Below, one piece after another: positions 17,030 through 24,813 of a DNA stretch of 64,000 nt. The notes below the pieces were generated by a model. It ran no database searches and was not told where the DNA came from. It saw nothing but the letters and a program-made list of their open reading frames with translations. Positions within the stretch are counted from its first letter, which is position 1; each line of letters begins with the position of its first letter. The translations under genes and the position numbers were made by a program. The DNA comes from Telluria antibiotica (GTDB lineage: Bacteria > Pseudomonadota > Gammaproteobacteria > Burkholderiales > Burkholderiaceae_D): NCBI RefSeq assembly GCF_011682055.1, contig NZ_JAAQOM010000005.1:124001-188000 (forward strand), given 5' to 3'.

Positions 17030-18127
17030 TCAGCACGGGAGCCTCAGTTCCGCGCGCACCCCGCCCTGCGGACGCGGCGCCAGGTCGAGCCGCGCCGCGT
17101 CGCCGTACAGCGCCTGGATCCGCGCCCGCAAGTTCGACAGGCCGATGCCGCCAGGGCGCTCGGACGCCGCCAGCTTGCCCGCGTCATCCTCGACGCCGAG
17201 CACGAGCTCGCCGCCGTCGCGCCGGGCATACACGTCGATATGCGTCTGGCCGCGGCGCCGCTCGACGGTGTGCTTGAACACGTTTTCCAGCAGCGGTTGC
17301 AGGCTCATCACCGGGACCTCGCGGTCGAGCAAGGTGTCGTCGACCTGCCAGGCGATGTCCACGCGGTCGGCGAAGCGTTCCGCCATCACGTCCGCGTACC
17401 CGCGCGCGAGGCGCAGTTCGGTCGCCAGCGGGGCGGCATGGCGGTCGCCCAGCGCCAGCGTCTCGCGCAACACGTCGGCCAGCTGGGCCAACGTGGCGTC
17501 GGCGCGCGCGGGGTCCGTCCAGATCAGCGACGACACCGTGTTCAGCGCGTTGAACAGGAAGTGCGGCTGCATCTGCTGGCCGAGGCGTTGCAGCTGGGCC
17601 TGGCGCAGCAGGGTGGTCGACCGTTCCGCGCGCAGCCGCGCGTCGAGCAGCGCGCGGTAGGACTGGACGCCGAAGCGGATCGAGATGAACAGGCCGAAGA
17701 AGATCGTGATCTTCATCGACTCGTACAGGAACAATCGCGGCACGGGATCGTGGTAATACGTTTCGCCGACGAGTGCGTACACGGCATCGCGGATGCCGAA
17801 GGCGAGCGGCACGAACGCGATCCAGTACATCGGAAGCCAGCGCGCCTGGCGCGCGAACCAGCGCGCCGGGCTGCCGAGCAGGTGGTCGTCCGCGTGCGAC
17901 CAGCGCAGTTGCACGAAGGCGAGCACGCTGATGACGAGCGCCGACGAACCTTCCCACAGCAGCGGTTTCCAGATGGCGTGACTGTGTTCGTTGCGCATGA
18001 AGTCCTGCACGGCGACGAGCATCATCAGGATCCAGAACAGGATCCAGGCGACGATGAAGACGGCATTGCGGCGTAGGAAGGTCATGCGCCGATGATCGGC
18101 CATCCTTGCCGGCTTGTCAAAAGGCAT
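17030..18127 (-). CDS. LytS/YehU-type sensor histidine kinase
   Basis: Up to 365 residues. The start is uncertain between 18127, 18103 and 18085, none of which has a good ribosome site. Membrane helices span residues about 20-45, 55-75, 95-115 and 130-155. The His_kinase domain carries the phosphoacceptor His in QMQPHFLFNALNTVSSL. The ATPase domain has the N box (PLLENVFKH) and G boxes (EDDAGKL, GGIGLSNLRARIQALYG). It lacks a separate periplasmic sensor domain, so the membrane region probably does the sensing. It forms a two-component pair with the LytTR regulator immediately downstream. Confidence 0.92.
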   Translation of the reverse strand: MPFDKPARMADHRRMTFLRRNAVFIVAWILFWILMMLVAVQDFMRNEHSHAIWKPLLWEGSSALVISVLAFVQLRWSHADDHLLGSPARWFARQARWLPMYWIAFVPLAFGIRDAVYALVGETYYHDPVPRLFLYESMKITIFFGLFISIRFGVQSYRALLDARLRAERSTTLLRQAQLQRLGQQMQPHFLFNALNTVSSLIWTDPARADATLAQLADVLRETLALGDRHAAPLATELRLARGYADVMAERFADRVDIAWQVDDTLLDREVPVMSLQPLLENVFKHTVERRRGQTHIDVYARRDGGELVLGVEDDAGKLAASERPGGIGLSNLRARIQALYGDAARLDLAPRPQGGVRAELRLPC

Positions 18128-18192
18128 GGGTGCGGCATCGGCGCGGCGGTTCTGCTAACGTCGAGCCGAACAAACCATCACAGGAGCAAGCC

Positions 18193-18504
18193 ATGGAACG
18201 TTTCCTGTTCGTGTACCACGGCACACCGGGCCCCGATGCCACCACCCGGCACGACCTGTCGCGCTGGGCCGCATGGTTCGACAGCATGGGCTCGCGCGTC
18301 ATCGACCGCGGCAGCCTCACGCACAGCGCCGTCGAAGTGCCGCGTCGGCTGCTGGGGCCGAAGGAATCCGCCAGCTCGCTGTGCGGCTATTCGATCGTCG
18401 AGGCGGCGGATTTCAACGAGGCCGTCGAGATCGGCGAGCGCTGTCCCATCTTCGACGAGGATGGCTCGGTCGAGATCGCCAGGCTGACGATCCCGCTGAC
18501 CTAG
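18193..18504 (+). CDS. Small YCII-like domain protein
   Basis: 103 residues from the ATG at 18193, preceded by AGGAG at a good distance. The sequence MERFLFVYHGTPGPD, with EAADFNEAVEIGERCPIF and a terminal EIARLTIPLT, resembles the YCII/DGPF ferredoxin-fold proteins. These are small dimeric enzymes or sensors of unclear activity that often sit beside ECF sigma factors or DHFR-like proteins. Here it is convergent with a DHFR-like gene three bases away. No ECF sigma factor is present. The family call is by pattern and moderate. Confidence 0.72.
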   Translation: MERFLFVYHGTPGPDATTRHDLSRWAAWFDSMGSRVIDRGSLTHSAVEVPRRLLGPKESASSLCGYSIVEAADFNEAVEIGERCPIFDEDGSVEIARLTIPLT

Positions 18505-18507
18505 CGT

Positions 18508-19155
18508 TCAGCCCCGGCTCAATACCACGTGCGTGGCCGCCGCCGTCGGCACGTGCTCGGTGCAGGAGAACCCGAGCGCCGGCAAGTCGATCCCGGCCAG
18601 CAGCGCCTCGCCCTCGCCCAGCAGGACGGGCGAGATGGCCAGGTGCATTTCGTCCACCAGGCCGGCCTGCAGGTACTGGCGGACGGTCGATACGCCGCCG
18701 CCCAGCCGGATGTCCTTGCCGTCCGCGGCCGCGCGTGCGCGCGCCAGGGCCGCGTCGATGCCGTCCGTGACGAAGTGGAACGTCGTCCCGCCTTTCATGG
18801 CGAGCGGGGCTCTGGCGTGGTGCGTGAGGACGAACACGTCGCAGTGATAGGGCGGCTCGTCGCCCCACCAGCCTTTCCAGCTGTCGTCGGGCCATGGGCC
18901 GCGCACGGGCCCGAACATGTTGCGGCCCAGGATCCACGCGCCGATATTGTCGAAGCCGCGCGCGGCGAAATCGTCGTCCGGGCCGTCGCTGCCTTTCGAT
19001 TCGTTGCCCAGCATGCGCTGGAAGGTGCGCGTGCCGCGGAACCACTGGTGCAAGCCGCCGCCGCGTTCCCCCATCGGGTTCTCCAGGCTCTGGTTCGGGC
19101 CGGCGCCGTAGCCGTCAAGGGAAATGGAAAAGCATTGGACTTTTAATCTGGACAT
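18508..19155 (-). CDS. Dihydrofolate reductase-family (RibD C-terminal-like) protein
   Basis: 215 residues. The start at 19155 (MSRLKVQCFSISLDGYGAGP) follows AGGAGA seven bases upstream, so the longer frame to 19260 is not used. The fold is RibD_C/DHFR-like: SISLDGYGAG at the N-terminus, GAWILGRNMFGPVRGPW, VFVLTHHARAPL, then the nucleotide-binding GKDIRLGGGVSTVRQYLQAGLVDEMHLAISPVLLGEGEALL. Such proteins are NADPH-dependent reductases of unknown substrate and are rarely true folate enzymes. It may be an antibiotic- or nucleotide-modifying reductase. Confidence 0.88.
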   Translation of the reverse strand: MSRLKVQCFSISLDGYGAGPNQSLENPMGERGGGLHQWFRGTRTFQRMLGNESKGSDGPDDDFAARGFDNIGAWILGRNMFGPVRGPWPDDSWKGWWGDEPPYHCDVFVLTHHARAPLAMKGGTTFHFVTDGIDAALARARAAADGKDIRLGGGVSTVRQYLQAGLVDEMHLAISPVLLGEGEALLAGIDLPALGFSCTEHVPTAAATHVVLSRG

Positions 19156-19240
19156 CGCTGGTCTCCTGTGGGGCGGGACGCGGACTGCGCCCCCGTTCCG
19201 ACGACGAACGGGGCGGGCCGCTTTCGACAACGCCGCGCGT

Positions 19241-20209
19241 TCAATCGTCGATATCGTCATCGCCCGGCTTGCGCCCGCGGCTGCGGTCGAGCGGGCCCTT
19301 CATCGCTTCCACGCCGCGCATGAATTCGTCCAGCCCGTGGTCGGGGCTCACTCGGACGGTTGGCGGCATCAGTACCGCCATATACAGTTCGTCGGACACG
19401 CGCCCCGTGCGCTGGATATTGCCGGCAAGGATCAAACTCGAGCATAGCACGGCGAGACCGGCGCAGATCCAGCGGTAGCGCATGCGGTTCTGCGGCCGGA
19501 TCGTGCACAAGTGAAAATAGACGGCGCCGGCCACCAGCACGACGGCGACGTGCGACGCGTAGTGCGTAAAGGCTTCCGCGGACAACGCGTAGGCGAGCGT
19601 GCTGCCGAGCAGGACGTAGGCGGCAAGGGCCGCGATGCCGCAACCGAACACGAACAGGTGGCGGCCCAGGCGCGCGTGGCGTGCGAACAGGCGGTTGGCG
19701 CACGCCCAGGCGCCGCCCCACAGCAGCGCGACGGCGAGGCCGGCGGCCAGCGCCTCGGCGTAGCGTGCACCTTCGAACAACGAGGCGTCGGCCAGCCAGC
19801 GCGCGAGCAGCGCGACGGCGCCCGCGAGCAGCAAGCCCAGCGCGCCCGGCGGCACGCCTTCCCAGCCGTGGAACGTGCGGTCGACGAGTTCCGGCGCGAC
19901 GGGCCAGTCGGCCGCGCGCACGCGCAGCGCCGTGTGGCCGATGCGCGCGACGGTGTCGCCGGCCAGCGCGACGTCCTGCACGCGCCGGCCGCGCACGACG
20001 ATGCCGTTGCGGCTGCCGAGGTCGCGCAGCACGAGGCGTCCGTCCGCATCCGGCTCGACGACGGCGTGGCTCGGTGCCGCGTAGTCGTCGTCGAGGATCA
20101 CGTCGTTCGCGTAGCCGCGCCCGATGCGGATGGGGAGCGTGTCCACGCAGTGGCGCTGCAGCACGTCGCCGTTGCGGGCGAGCAGCTCGACGTACCAGGG
20201 CCCGTTCAT
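19241..20209 (-). CDS. FHA-domain integral membrane protein
   Basis: 322 residues from the ATG at 20209. This overlaps the stop of the protease gene upstream (ATGA, 20206-20209), so the two are translated together. The N-terminal FHA domain (about residues 20-95) has GRG (30-32), SHAVV (47-51) and GSRNG (65-69), the phosphothreonine-binding set. Five or six membrane helices follow (about residues 115-280). The C-terminus is charged and acidic (SRGRKPGDDDIDD). It is likely to recruit a phosphoprotein to the membrane. Coupling to a trypsin-like protease suggests the two form a membrane protease unit (inference). Confidence 0.85.
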   Translation of the reverse strand: MNGPWYVELLARNGDVLQRHCVDTLPIRIGRGYANDVILDDDYAAPSHAVVEPDADGRLVLRDLGSRNGIVVRGRRVQDVALAGDTVARIGHTALRVRAADWPVAPELVDRTFHGWEGVPPGALGLLLAGAVALLARWLADASLFEGARYAEALAAGLAVALLWGGAWACANRLFARHARLGRHLFVFGCGIAALAAYVLLGSTLAYALSAEAFTHYASHVAVVLVAGAVYFHLCTIRPQNRMRYRWICAGLAVLCSSLILAGNIQRTGRVSDELYMAVLMPPTVRVSPDHGLDEFMRGVEAMKGPLDRSRGRKPGDDDIDD

Positions 20210-21633
20210 TTCACGCGGCTGCGCCCGAGCGCAGATAGGAAGGCGCGCGTCGTGCGCACACCGTTTTCGTAGGAGACGCCGGCGAGGTCGAGGCGGCTCT
20301 GCAGGCTGGCGTGCGCATCGTCCGTGCTGGCGGCCAGCAGGGTGAAGTTGTACAGGCCCGCGAACTTGCGGTAGGCGCGCACGCACGTGACGGCGCGCAC
20401 GGGCAAGGTCGCCGTCTGCACGAACATCTCCGTGCATGCGGGGCGCGTGAGGCGTGTGTCGCGGCCGGGGCCGATGCGGTCGACGCGGAAGCTGCCGCTC
20501 GCCAGCACGGCGAATTGCAGCGGGTGCAGCGACGTCGAGCGCAGCACCTGGTGCGTCATCGACACGTGGCCCGTCTGCTGCGAGTCCGACACGTACACGG
20601 CCGCCTCCATGGCGCAGCTGACGGCATCCAGCGTGTACTCGGCCTCGGCGCGGAAATTCGAGCGGCCCCAGCAGCGCAACTGCTGCGATTCGCGCACGGG
20701 CACCTGGTACGGTCCCATCGTGCGCAGCGACAGCGGTTCGGCCAGCAGCCGGTCGATCAGCGCGCGCTGGTGCGCGAGCAACTGCTGGCCGATCAGCGGG
20801 TTGAAGTTCTTCGGCGGCCGGGTCTGCGCCGCGGCCTTGGCCAACAATTCCCGCGCGTACTTCACGGGCACGAGAAAGCTGACCAGTTCGCCGTCGCGGC
20901 GCTTGGAGACGTTCACGCCCGCCACGACGCCGGACGCCGTCACGCTGGGCCCGCCGCTCATGCCCGAGTTGATGGGCCCGGTAAAAATCAGTTGCTCGTA
21001 GAAGCTGCGCGTGACGATGCCGTTGTACGCGCCTTCCGAGATGGCGAAGCCGAGGTCGAGCGGATTGCCGAGCGAATACAGATATTGCCCCTGCGCGAGT
21101 TTCACGGGTTTGTCCGGCACCTTGAAGAAGCCGGTGCCGTTGCGGTTCACGCGCACGACGGCCAGGTCGTGCAGGACGTCCACGGCGAGGAGTTCGACGG
21201 GGCCGCTCTTGCCGTCCGTGTCGACGTATTCGCCCACGTAGACGTCGGGGTCGAGCGCCATCTGCGACACGACGTGGTAATTGGTCAGCACGAGGTCGCT
21301 CGTGCCGACGAGGAAGCCGGAGCCCACGCTGGACTGGCTGCGGCCGTTCCTCAGCAGCATGCGGATCTGCAGCAGGTCGGCCTTCGCGGCGGAATACAGG
21401 GTCTGCGCCGCGCTGGACGGCGTGGGCAGCGCGGTCGTCTCGTCCGTCTCGCCGGGGCCGGGGGCGGGCGGCGTCGTCGCGGGCGGCGTGGCCGGGGGGA
21501 TCACGAGCGGCGGCTGCGGCGCCGGTGTCGCCGCGCGCTGGCCGGCCTTGCCCGCGGCGATGGCGAGCGGGACGGCCGCGGCGCCGATGACGGCGGCGGC
21601 AAGCAGCACGCGGGTGGCAGACGGGAGGCGCAT
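20206..21633 (-). CDS. Trypsin-like (S1C-type) serine peptidase, exported or membrane-anchored
   Basis: 475 residues. The N-terminal hydrophobic segment (residues 6-27) serves as signal or anchor, followed by a Pro/Thr/Ala-rich linker to about residue 75. The protease domain shows all three catalytic residues: His120 in VLTNYHVVS, Asp156 in VLHDLAVVRV and Ser226 in INSGMSGGPS. There is no PDZ domain. The C-terminal 200 residues (from about 275) contain paired Cys residues (RCWGRSNF, DAVSCAMEA, RPACTEMFV, VTCVRAYRK). They form a separate domain of unknown role with likely disulphides, consistent with a periplasmic location. It is coupled to the FHA gene by a four-base overlap. Confidence 0.88.
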   Translation of the reverse strand: MRLPSATRVLLAAAVIGAAAVPLAIAAGKAGQRAATPAPQPPLVIPPATPPATTPPAPGPGETDETTALPTPSSAAQTLYSAAKADLLQIRMLLRNGRSQSSVGSGFLVGTSDLVLTNYHVVSQMALDPDVYVGEYVDTDGKSGPVELLAVDVLHDLAVVRVNRNGTGFFKVPDKPVKLAQGQYLYSLGNPLDLGFAISEGAYNGIVTRSFYEQLIFTGPINSGMSGGPSVTASGVVAGVNVSKRRDGELVSFLVPVKYARELLAKAAAQTRPPKNFNPLIGQQLLAHQRALIDRLLAEPLSLRTMGPYQVPVRESQQLRCWGRSNFRAEAEYTLDAVSCAMEAAVYVSDSQQTGHVSMTHQVLRSTSLHPLQFAVLASGSFRVDRIGPGRDTRLTRPACTEMFVQTATLPVRAVTCVRAYRKFAGLYNFTLLAASTDDAHASLQSRLDLAGVSYENGVRTTRAFLSALGRSRVK

Positions 21634-21666
21634 GCCCCCATCTTGCCAGAACTCTTGCGGCGGGGT

Positions 21667-22314
21667 TTACGCTTCGCTGTCGAGTGCGGCTTCGGTGGCC
21701 GGGGTCATCATGTGGCCCAGCTTGGCCTGCTTCGTGTTCAGGTAGTTGTCGTTGTAGGCATTACGGTTGACGAGCAGCGGCACGCGCTCGGCGACCTTGA
21801 TGCCCAGCTTGCCCAGCGCATCGATCTTGCGCGGATTGTTCGTCATCAGGCGCACGGACTCGATGCCGAACTGCTCCAGCATCGGCAGCACGAGTTCATA
21901 GTTGCGGGCGTCGGCGTGGAAGCCCAGTTGCAGGTTCGCCTCGACCGTGTCGGCGCCCGCTTCCTGCAGGCGGTAGGCGCGGATCTTGTTGACGAGGCCG
22001 ATGCCGCGGCCTTCCTGGCGCAGGTACAGCAGGATGCCGCGGCCTTCGTCGGCGATGCGGCGCAGCGCCGATTCCAGCTGCGCGCCGCAGTCGCAGCGCT
22101 GCGAGAACATCACGTCGCCCGTCAGGCACTCCGAGTGGATGCGCGCGAGCGGCGGCTCGCCCGTGGACAGGTCGCCCAAGGTCATCGCCAGGTGCTCCTT
22201 GCCGGTGGAATGCTCGACGAACGCATGCATGGTGAACTGCGCCCACGGCGTCGGCAAGCTGCACGACGTCACGTAGTCGACGAGGTTGGAAGGCGCGGTG
22301 GCGTTGTCTTGCAT
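21667..22314 (-). CDS. ribA: GTP cyclohydrolase II
   Basis: 215 residues, the usual length of stand-alone RibA. It shows the zinc-binding Cys63 (in HSECLTGD), Cys74 and Cys76 (QRCDCGAQL), the catalytic loop [17 protein letters not shown] and LMTNNPRKI. The enzyme opens GTP with loss of formate and pyrophosphate to give the first riboflavin precursor. It stands alone, with no other rib genes and no FMN-riboswitch-like leader in the 213 bases upstream. The 33 bases between it and the protease gene contain no terminator. Confidence 0.96.
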   Translation of the reverse strand: MQDNATAPSNLVDYVTSCSLPTPWAQFTMHAFVEHSTGKEHLAMTLGDLSTGEPPLARIHSECLTGDVMFSQRCDCGAQLESALRRIADEGRGILLYLRQEGRGIGLVNKIRAYRLQEAGADTVEANLQLGFHADARNYELVLPMLEQFGIESVRLMTNNPRKIDALGKLGIKVAERVPLLVNRNAYNDNYLNTKQAKLGHMMTPATEAALDSEA

Positions 22315-22527
22315 GGCTGATCCTGGTGCGATGACTGAAAAACAGGGAAGTAACGGGCAAGTTTACCGGAAATCCGACATGGCCGTGTAGTCGGCCCCCT
22401 CGGGGCTGTCTTTTGCGGGAAAGGTAACGCGAGTGTTCACGCACTGCAACACAATTCCCGCATGGAATCGTGGCTATGCTAGGCTGGTAACAGCGTCCAT
22501 TCGGACACGTGTCCTTGTCGGTTTGCC

Positions 22528-24813
22528 ATGTCGAATCCCCTGAAATCGTTCCGCCGGCTGCTGCCGCGCGCCCTCGGCGCCTGGCTGGCGCTGGCCTTCG
22601 TGCTGCTGTCCATCGTCCTGACGTTGGTCCTGACCGCGGTCATCGAACGCAAGTCGTCCGAGCAGGTCGAGACGAACATCGGGCACGGCCTCGCCGAGCT
22701 GGCGATGCAGACGTCAGACAAGCTGGAGCGCGGCATGTTCGAGCGCTACCGCGAGGTGGGCCTGCTGGCCCGTCGCCGCTCGCTCGGCGAGGACCAGCCG
22801 CCGGCGCTGCGCCGCGCCACCCTGGACGCCATCCAGAGTACGCTCGGCTACTACAGCTGGCTCGGTTACGCCGGCCTGGACGGCAAGGTGCAGGTGTCCG
22901 CGCAGGGCTTGCTGGAAGGGACCGACGTGTCGCACCGCCCGTGGTTCCGCAATGCGCTGCGCGGCATCCACGCGGGCGACGTGCACGAAGCCGTGCTGCT
23001 GGCGCGCCTGCTGCCCAGGCAGCCGGAGCCCTGGCGCTTCGTCGACGTCGCCTTCCCGTACGTCGACGAGCACGGCGTCACGCGCGGCGTGCTTGGCGCG
23101 CACCTGTCGTGGCAATGGGCGCGCGACGTCGAGCGCTCCGTCATGGCCGGGATCGCGGCGCGGCGCCAGGTCGAGGCGCTGATCGTCGATGCCGAGGGCG
23201 ACGTGCTGCTCGGGCCGCCCGACGTGGCCGGCAAGCGCCTCACGTTGCCCAGCCTGAAGGCGGCGCGCGCCCAGCGCGGGGACGGCTACCTCGTCGAGAC
23301 GTGGCCGGACGGCCGCCGCTACCTCGTGGGCTTCCAGCGCGGCCGCGGCTATGCCGAATACCCCGGCCTCGGTTGGACCGTGCTCGTGCGCCAGAACGTC
23401 GACGACGCGTTCGCTCCCGTGCGCCGCCTGCGCGAATACGGCCTGGGCGCAGGCGTCGTGCTGGCCGCGCTGTTCTCGCTCGTGGGCGCCGGGCTCGCGC
23501 GCCACATCACGCGGCCGCTCGGCGAACTGGCCGACGCGGCGCGCCGCATGCGCGCGGGCGAAACGGTGCGCATCGAAGTGCAGCGGGGCGGCTACGCGGA
23601 AGTGCGCGCGCTGGGCCACACGCTGAATGCGCTCGTCGCGAATCTCGTGCGCCGCCGGCGCGCGCTCGAAGACTTGAACGCGACGCTGGAAGAGCGCGTC
23701 GCCGTGCGCACGCGCGAGCTGGAACGGGCGCTCGCCAAGGTGCGCGCCAACGAACAACGCATCGCCGCCATCATCGAGACGGCGCAGGACGCCTTCGTCG
23801 GCATCGACATGCGTGGCCGCATCCTCGATTGGAACTCGGCGGCCGAGGCGATGCTGGGCTGGACGCGCGCCGAGGCCGTCGGCTGCATCATTTCCGACCT
23901 CGTGATGCCGGAACGCTTCCGCGCCCATTCGCGCGCGCGGCTGGCGCACTTCCTCGAGACGGGCGAGATGGAGATCCTGGGGCAGCGCGTCGAACGGGTG
24001 CTGCTCACGCGCGACGGCCGCGAGATCCCCGTCGAGATGACGCTGGGCCTGGCCGGCACGGGAGAAGGGCTGTTCTTCTCCGCCTTCGTGCACGACATCT
24101 CGGAGCGCAAGGAAATGGAGCGGATGAAGGACGAATTCGTCGCGACCGTGTCGCACGAGCTGCGCACGCCGCTGACGGCGATCTCCGCGTCGCTCGCGCT
24201 GCTGGCCGACGGCATGGCCGGCGAGTTGCCGCCCGACGCGAAGGGCCTCGTGGACGTCGCGAACGCGAGTTCGGGACGCCTCGTGCGCCTCGTCGGCGAC
24301 GTGCTCGACCTGCAGAAGCTTGATGCGGGCGCCATGGTGTTCGACCGGGAAGTGCTGCCGCTGCTGCCGCTCGCCGAGGACGCCGTCGCCGCGATGCAGA
24401 GCTACGCCGGCCAGGCCGGCATCGCGCTGTCGTGCGTCGCCGCGCCCGGCGCGGAAGGCGCGCGCGTGGACGTCGACGGCGACCGCCTCGCGCAGGTGCT
24501 GACGAATCTGCTGTCGAACGCGATCAAGTTTTCCGGGCCGGGATCGACGGTGCGCGCGCACGTCGAGGCGCGCGGCGACCGAGCGCGCCTCGCGGTGGCG
24601 GACGAGGGCGCCGGCATTCCGGAAACGTTCCGCGCCCGCGTGTTCCAGCGCTTCGCCCAGGCCGACGGCGCCGATTCGCGCCGCCAGGGCGGGACGGGGC
24701 TCGGCCTGTCGATCTGCAAGACGATCGTCGAGGAACTGGGCGGCGCCATCTGGTTCGACAGCGCCGAGGGCATCGGCACCACGTTCTACGTCGAGCTGCC
24801 GCTCGCGGCCTGA
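22528..24813 (+). CDS. Membrane sensor histidine kinase with Cache, HAMP and PAS domains
   Basis: 761 residues. A first membrane helix (about 15-40) leads to a double-Cache-like periplasmic sensor (about 45-300, with GYYSWLGYAGLDGKV and VSHRPWFRNALRG). A second helix (about 305-330) is followed by HAMP (RHITRPLGELADAARRM) and a short coiled coil. A PAS domain (IIETAQDAFVGIDMRGRILDWN) comes next, then the HisKA dimerisation helix with the phosphoacceptor His in VATVSHELRTPL. The ATPase domain has NLLSNAIKFS, DEGAGIPE and GTGLGLSICKTIVE. No receiver domain or partner regulator is adjacent, so it is an orphan kinase. Its 3' end overlaps the convergent GGDEF-EAL gene by 28 bases. Confidence 0.93.
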   Translation: MSNPLKSFRRLLPRALGAWLALAFVLLSIVLTLVLTAVIERKSSEQVETNIGHGLAELAMQTSDKLERGMFERYREVGLLARRRSLGEDQPPALRRATLDAIQSTLGYYSWLGYAGLDGKVQVSAQGLLEGTDVSHRPWFRNALRGIHAGDVHEAVLLARLLPRQPEPWRFVDVAFPYVDEHGVTRGVLGAHLSWQWARDVERSVMAGIAARRQVEALIVDAEGDVLLGPPDVAGKRLTLPSLKAARAQRGDGYLVETWPDGRRYLVGFQRGRGYAEYPGLGWTVLVRQNVDDAFAPVRRLREYGLGAGVVLAALFSLVGAGLARHITRPLGELADAARRMRAGETVRIEVQRGGYAEVRALGHTLNALVANLVRRRRALEDLNATLEERVAVRTRELERALAKVRANEQRIAAIIETAQDAFVGIDMRGRILDWNSAAEAMLGWTRAEAVGCIISDLVMPERFRAHSRARLAHFLETGEMEILGQRVERVLLTRDGREIPVEMTLGLAGTGEGLFFSAFVHDISERKEMERMKDEFVATVSHELRTPLTAISASLALLADGMAGELPPDAKGLVDVANASSGRLVRLVGDVLDLQKLDAGAMVFDREVLPLLPLAEDAVAAMQSYAGQAGIALSCVAAPGAEGARVDVDGDRLAQVLTNLLSNAIKFSGPGSTVRAHVEARGDRARLAVADEGAGIPETFRARVFQRFAQADGADSRRQGGTGLGLSICKTIVEELGGAIWFDSAEGIGTTFYVELPLAA

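Noticed and set aside
22315..22527. Possible FMN riboswitch upstream of ribA
   Set aside because: No conserved RFN-element blocks (such as AGGGTGAAATTC-like or GGTCGGGG-like segments) are visible in the leader.
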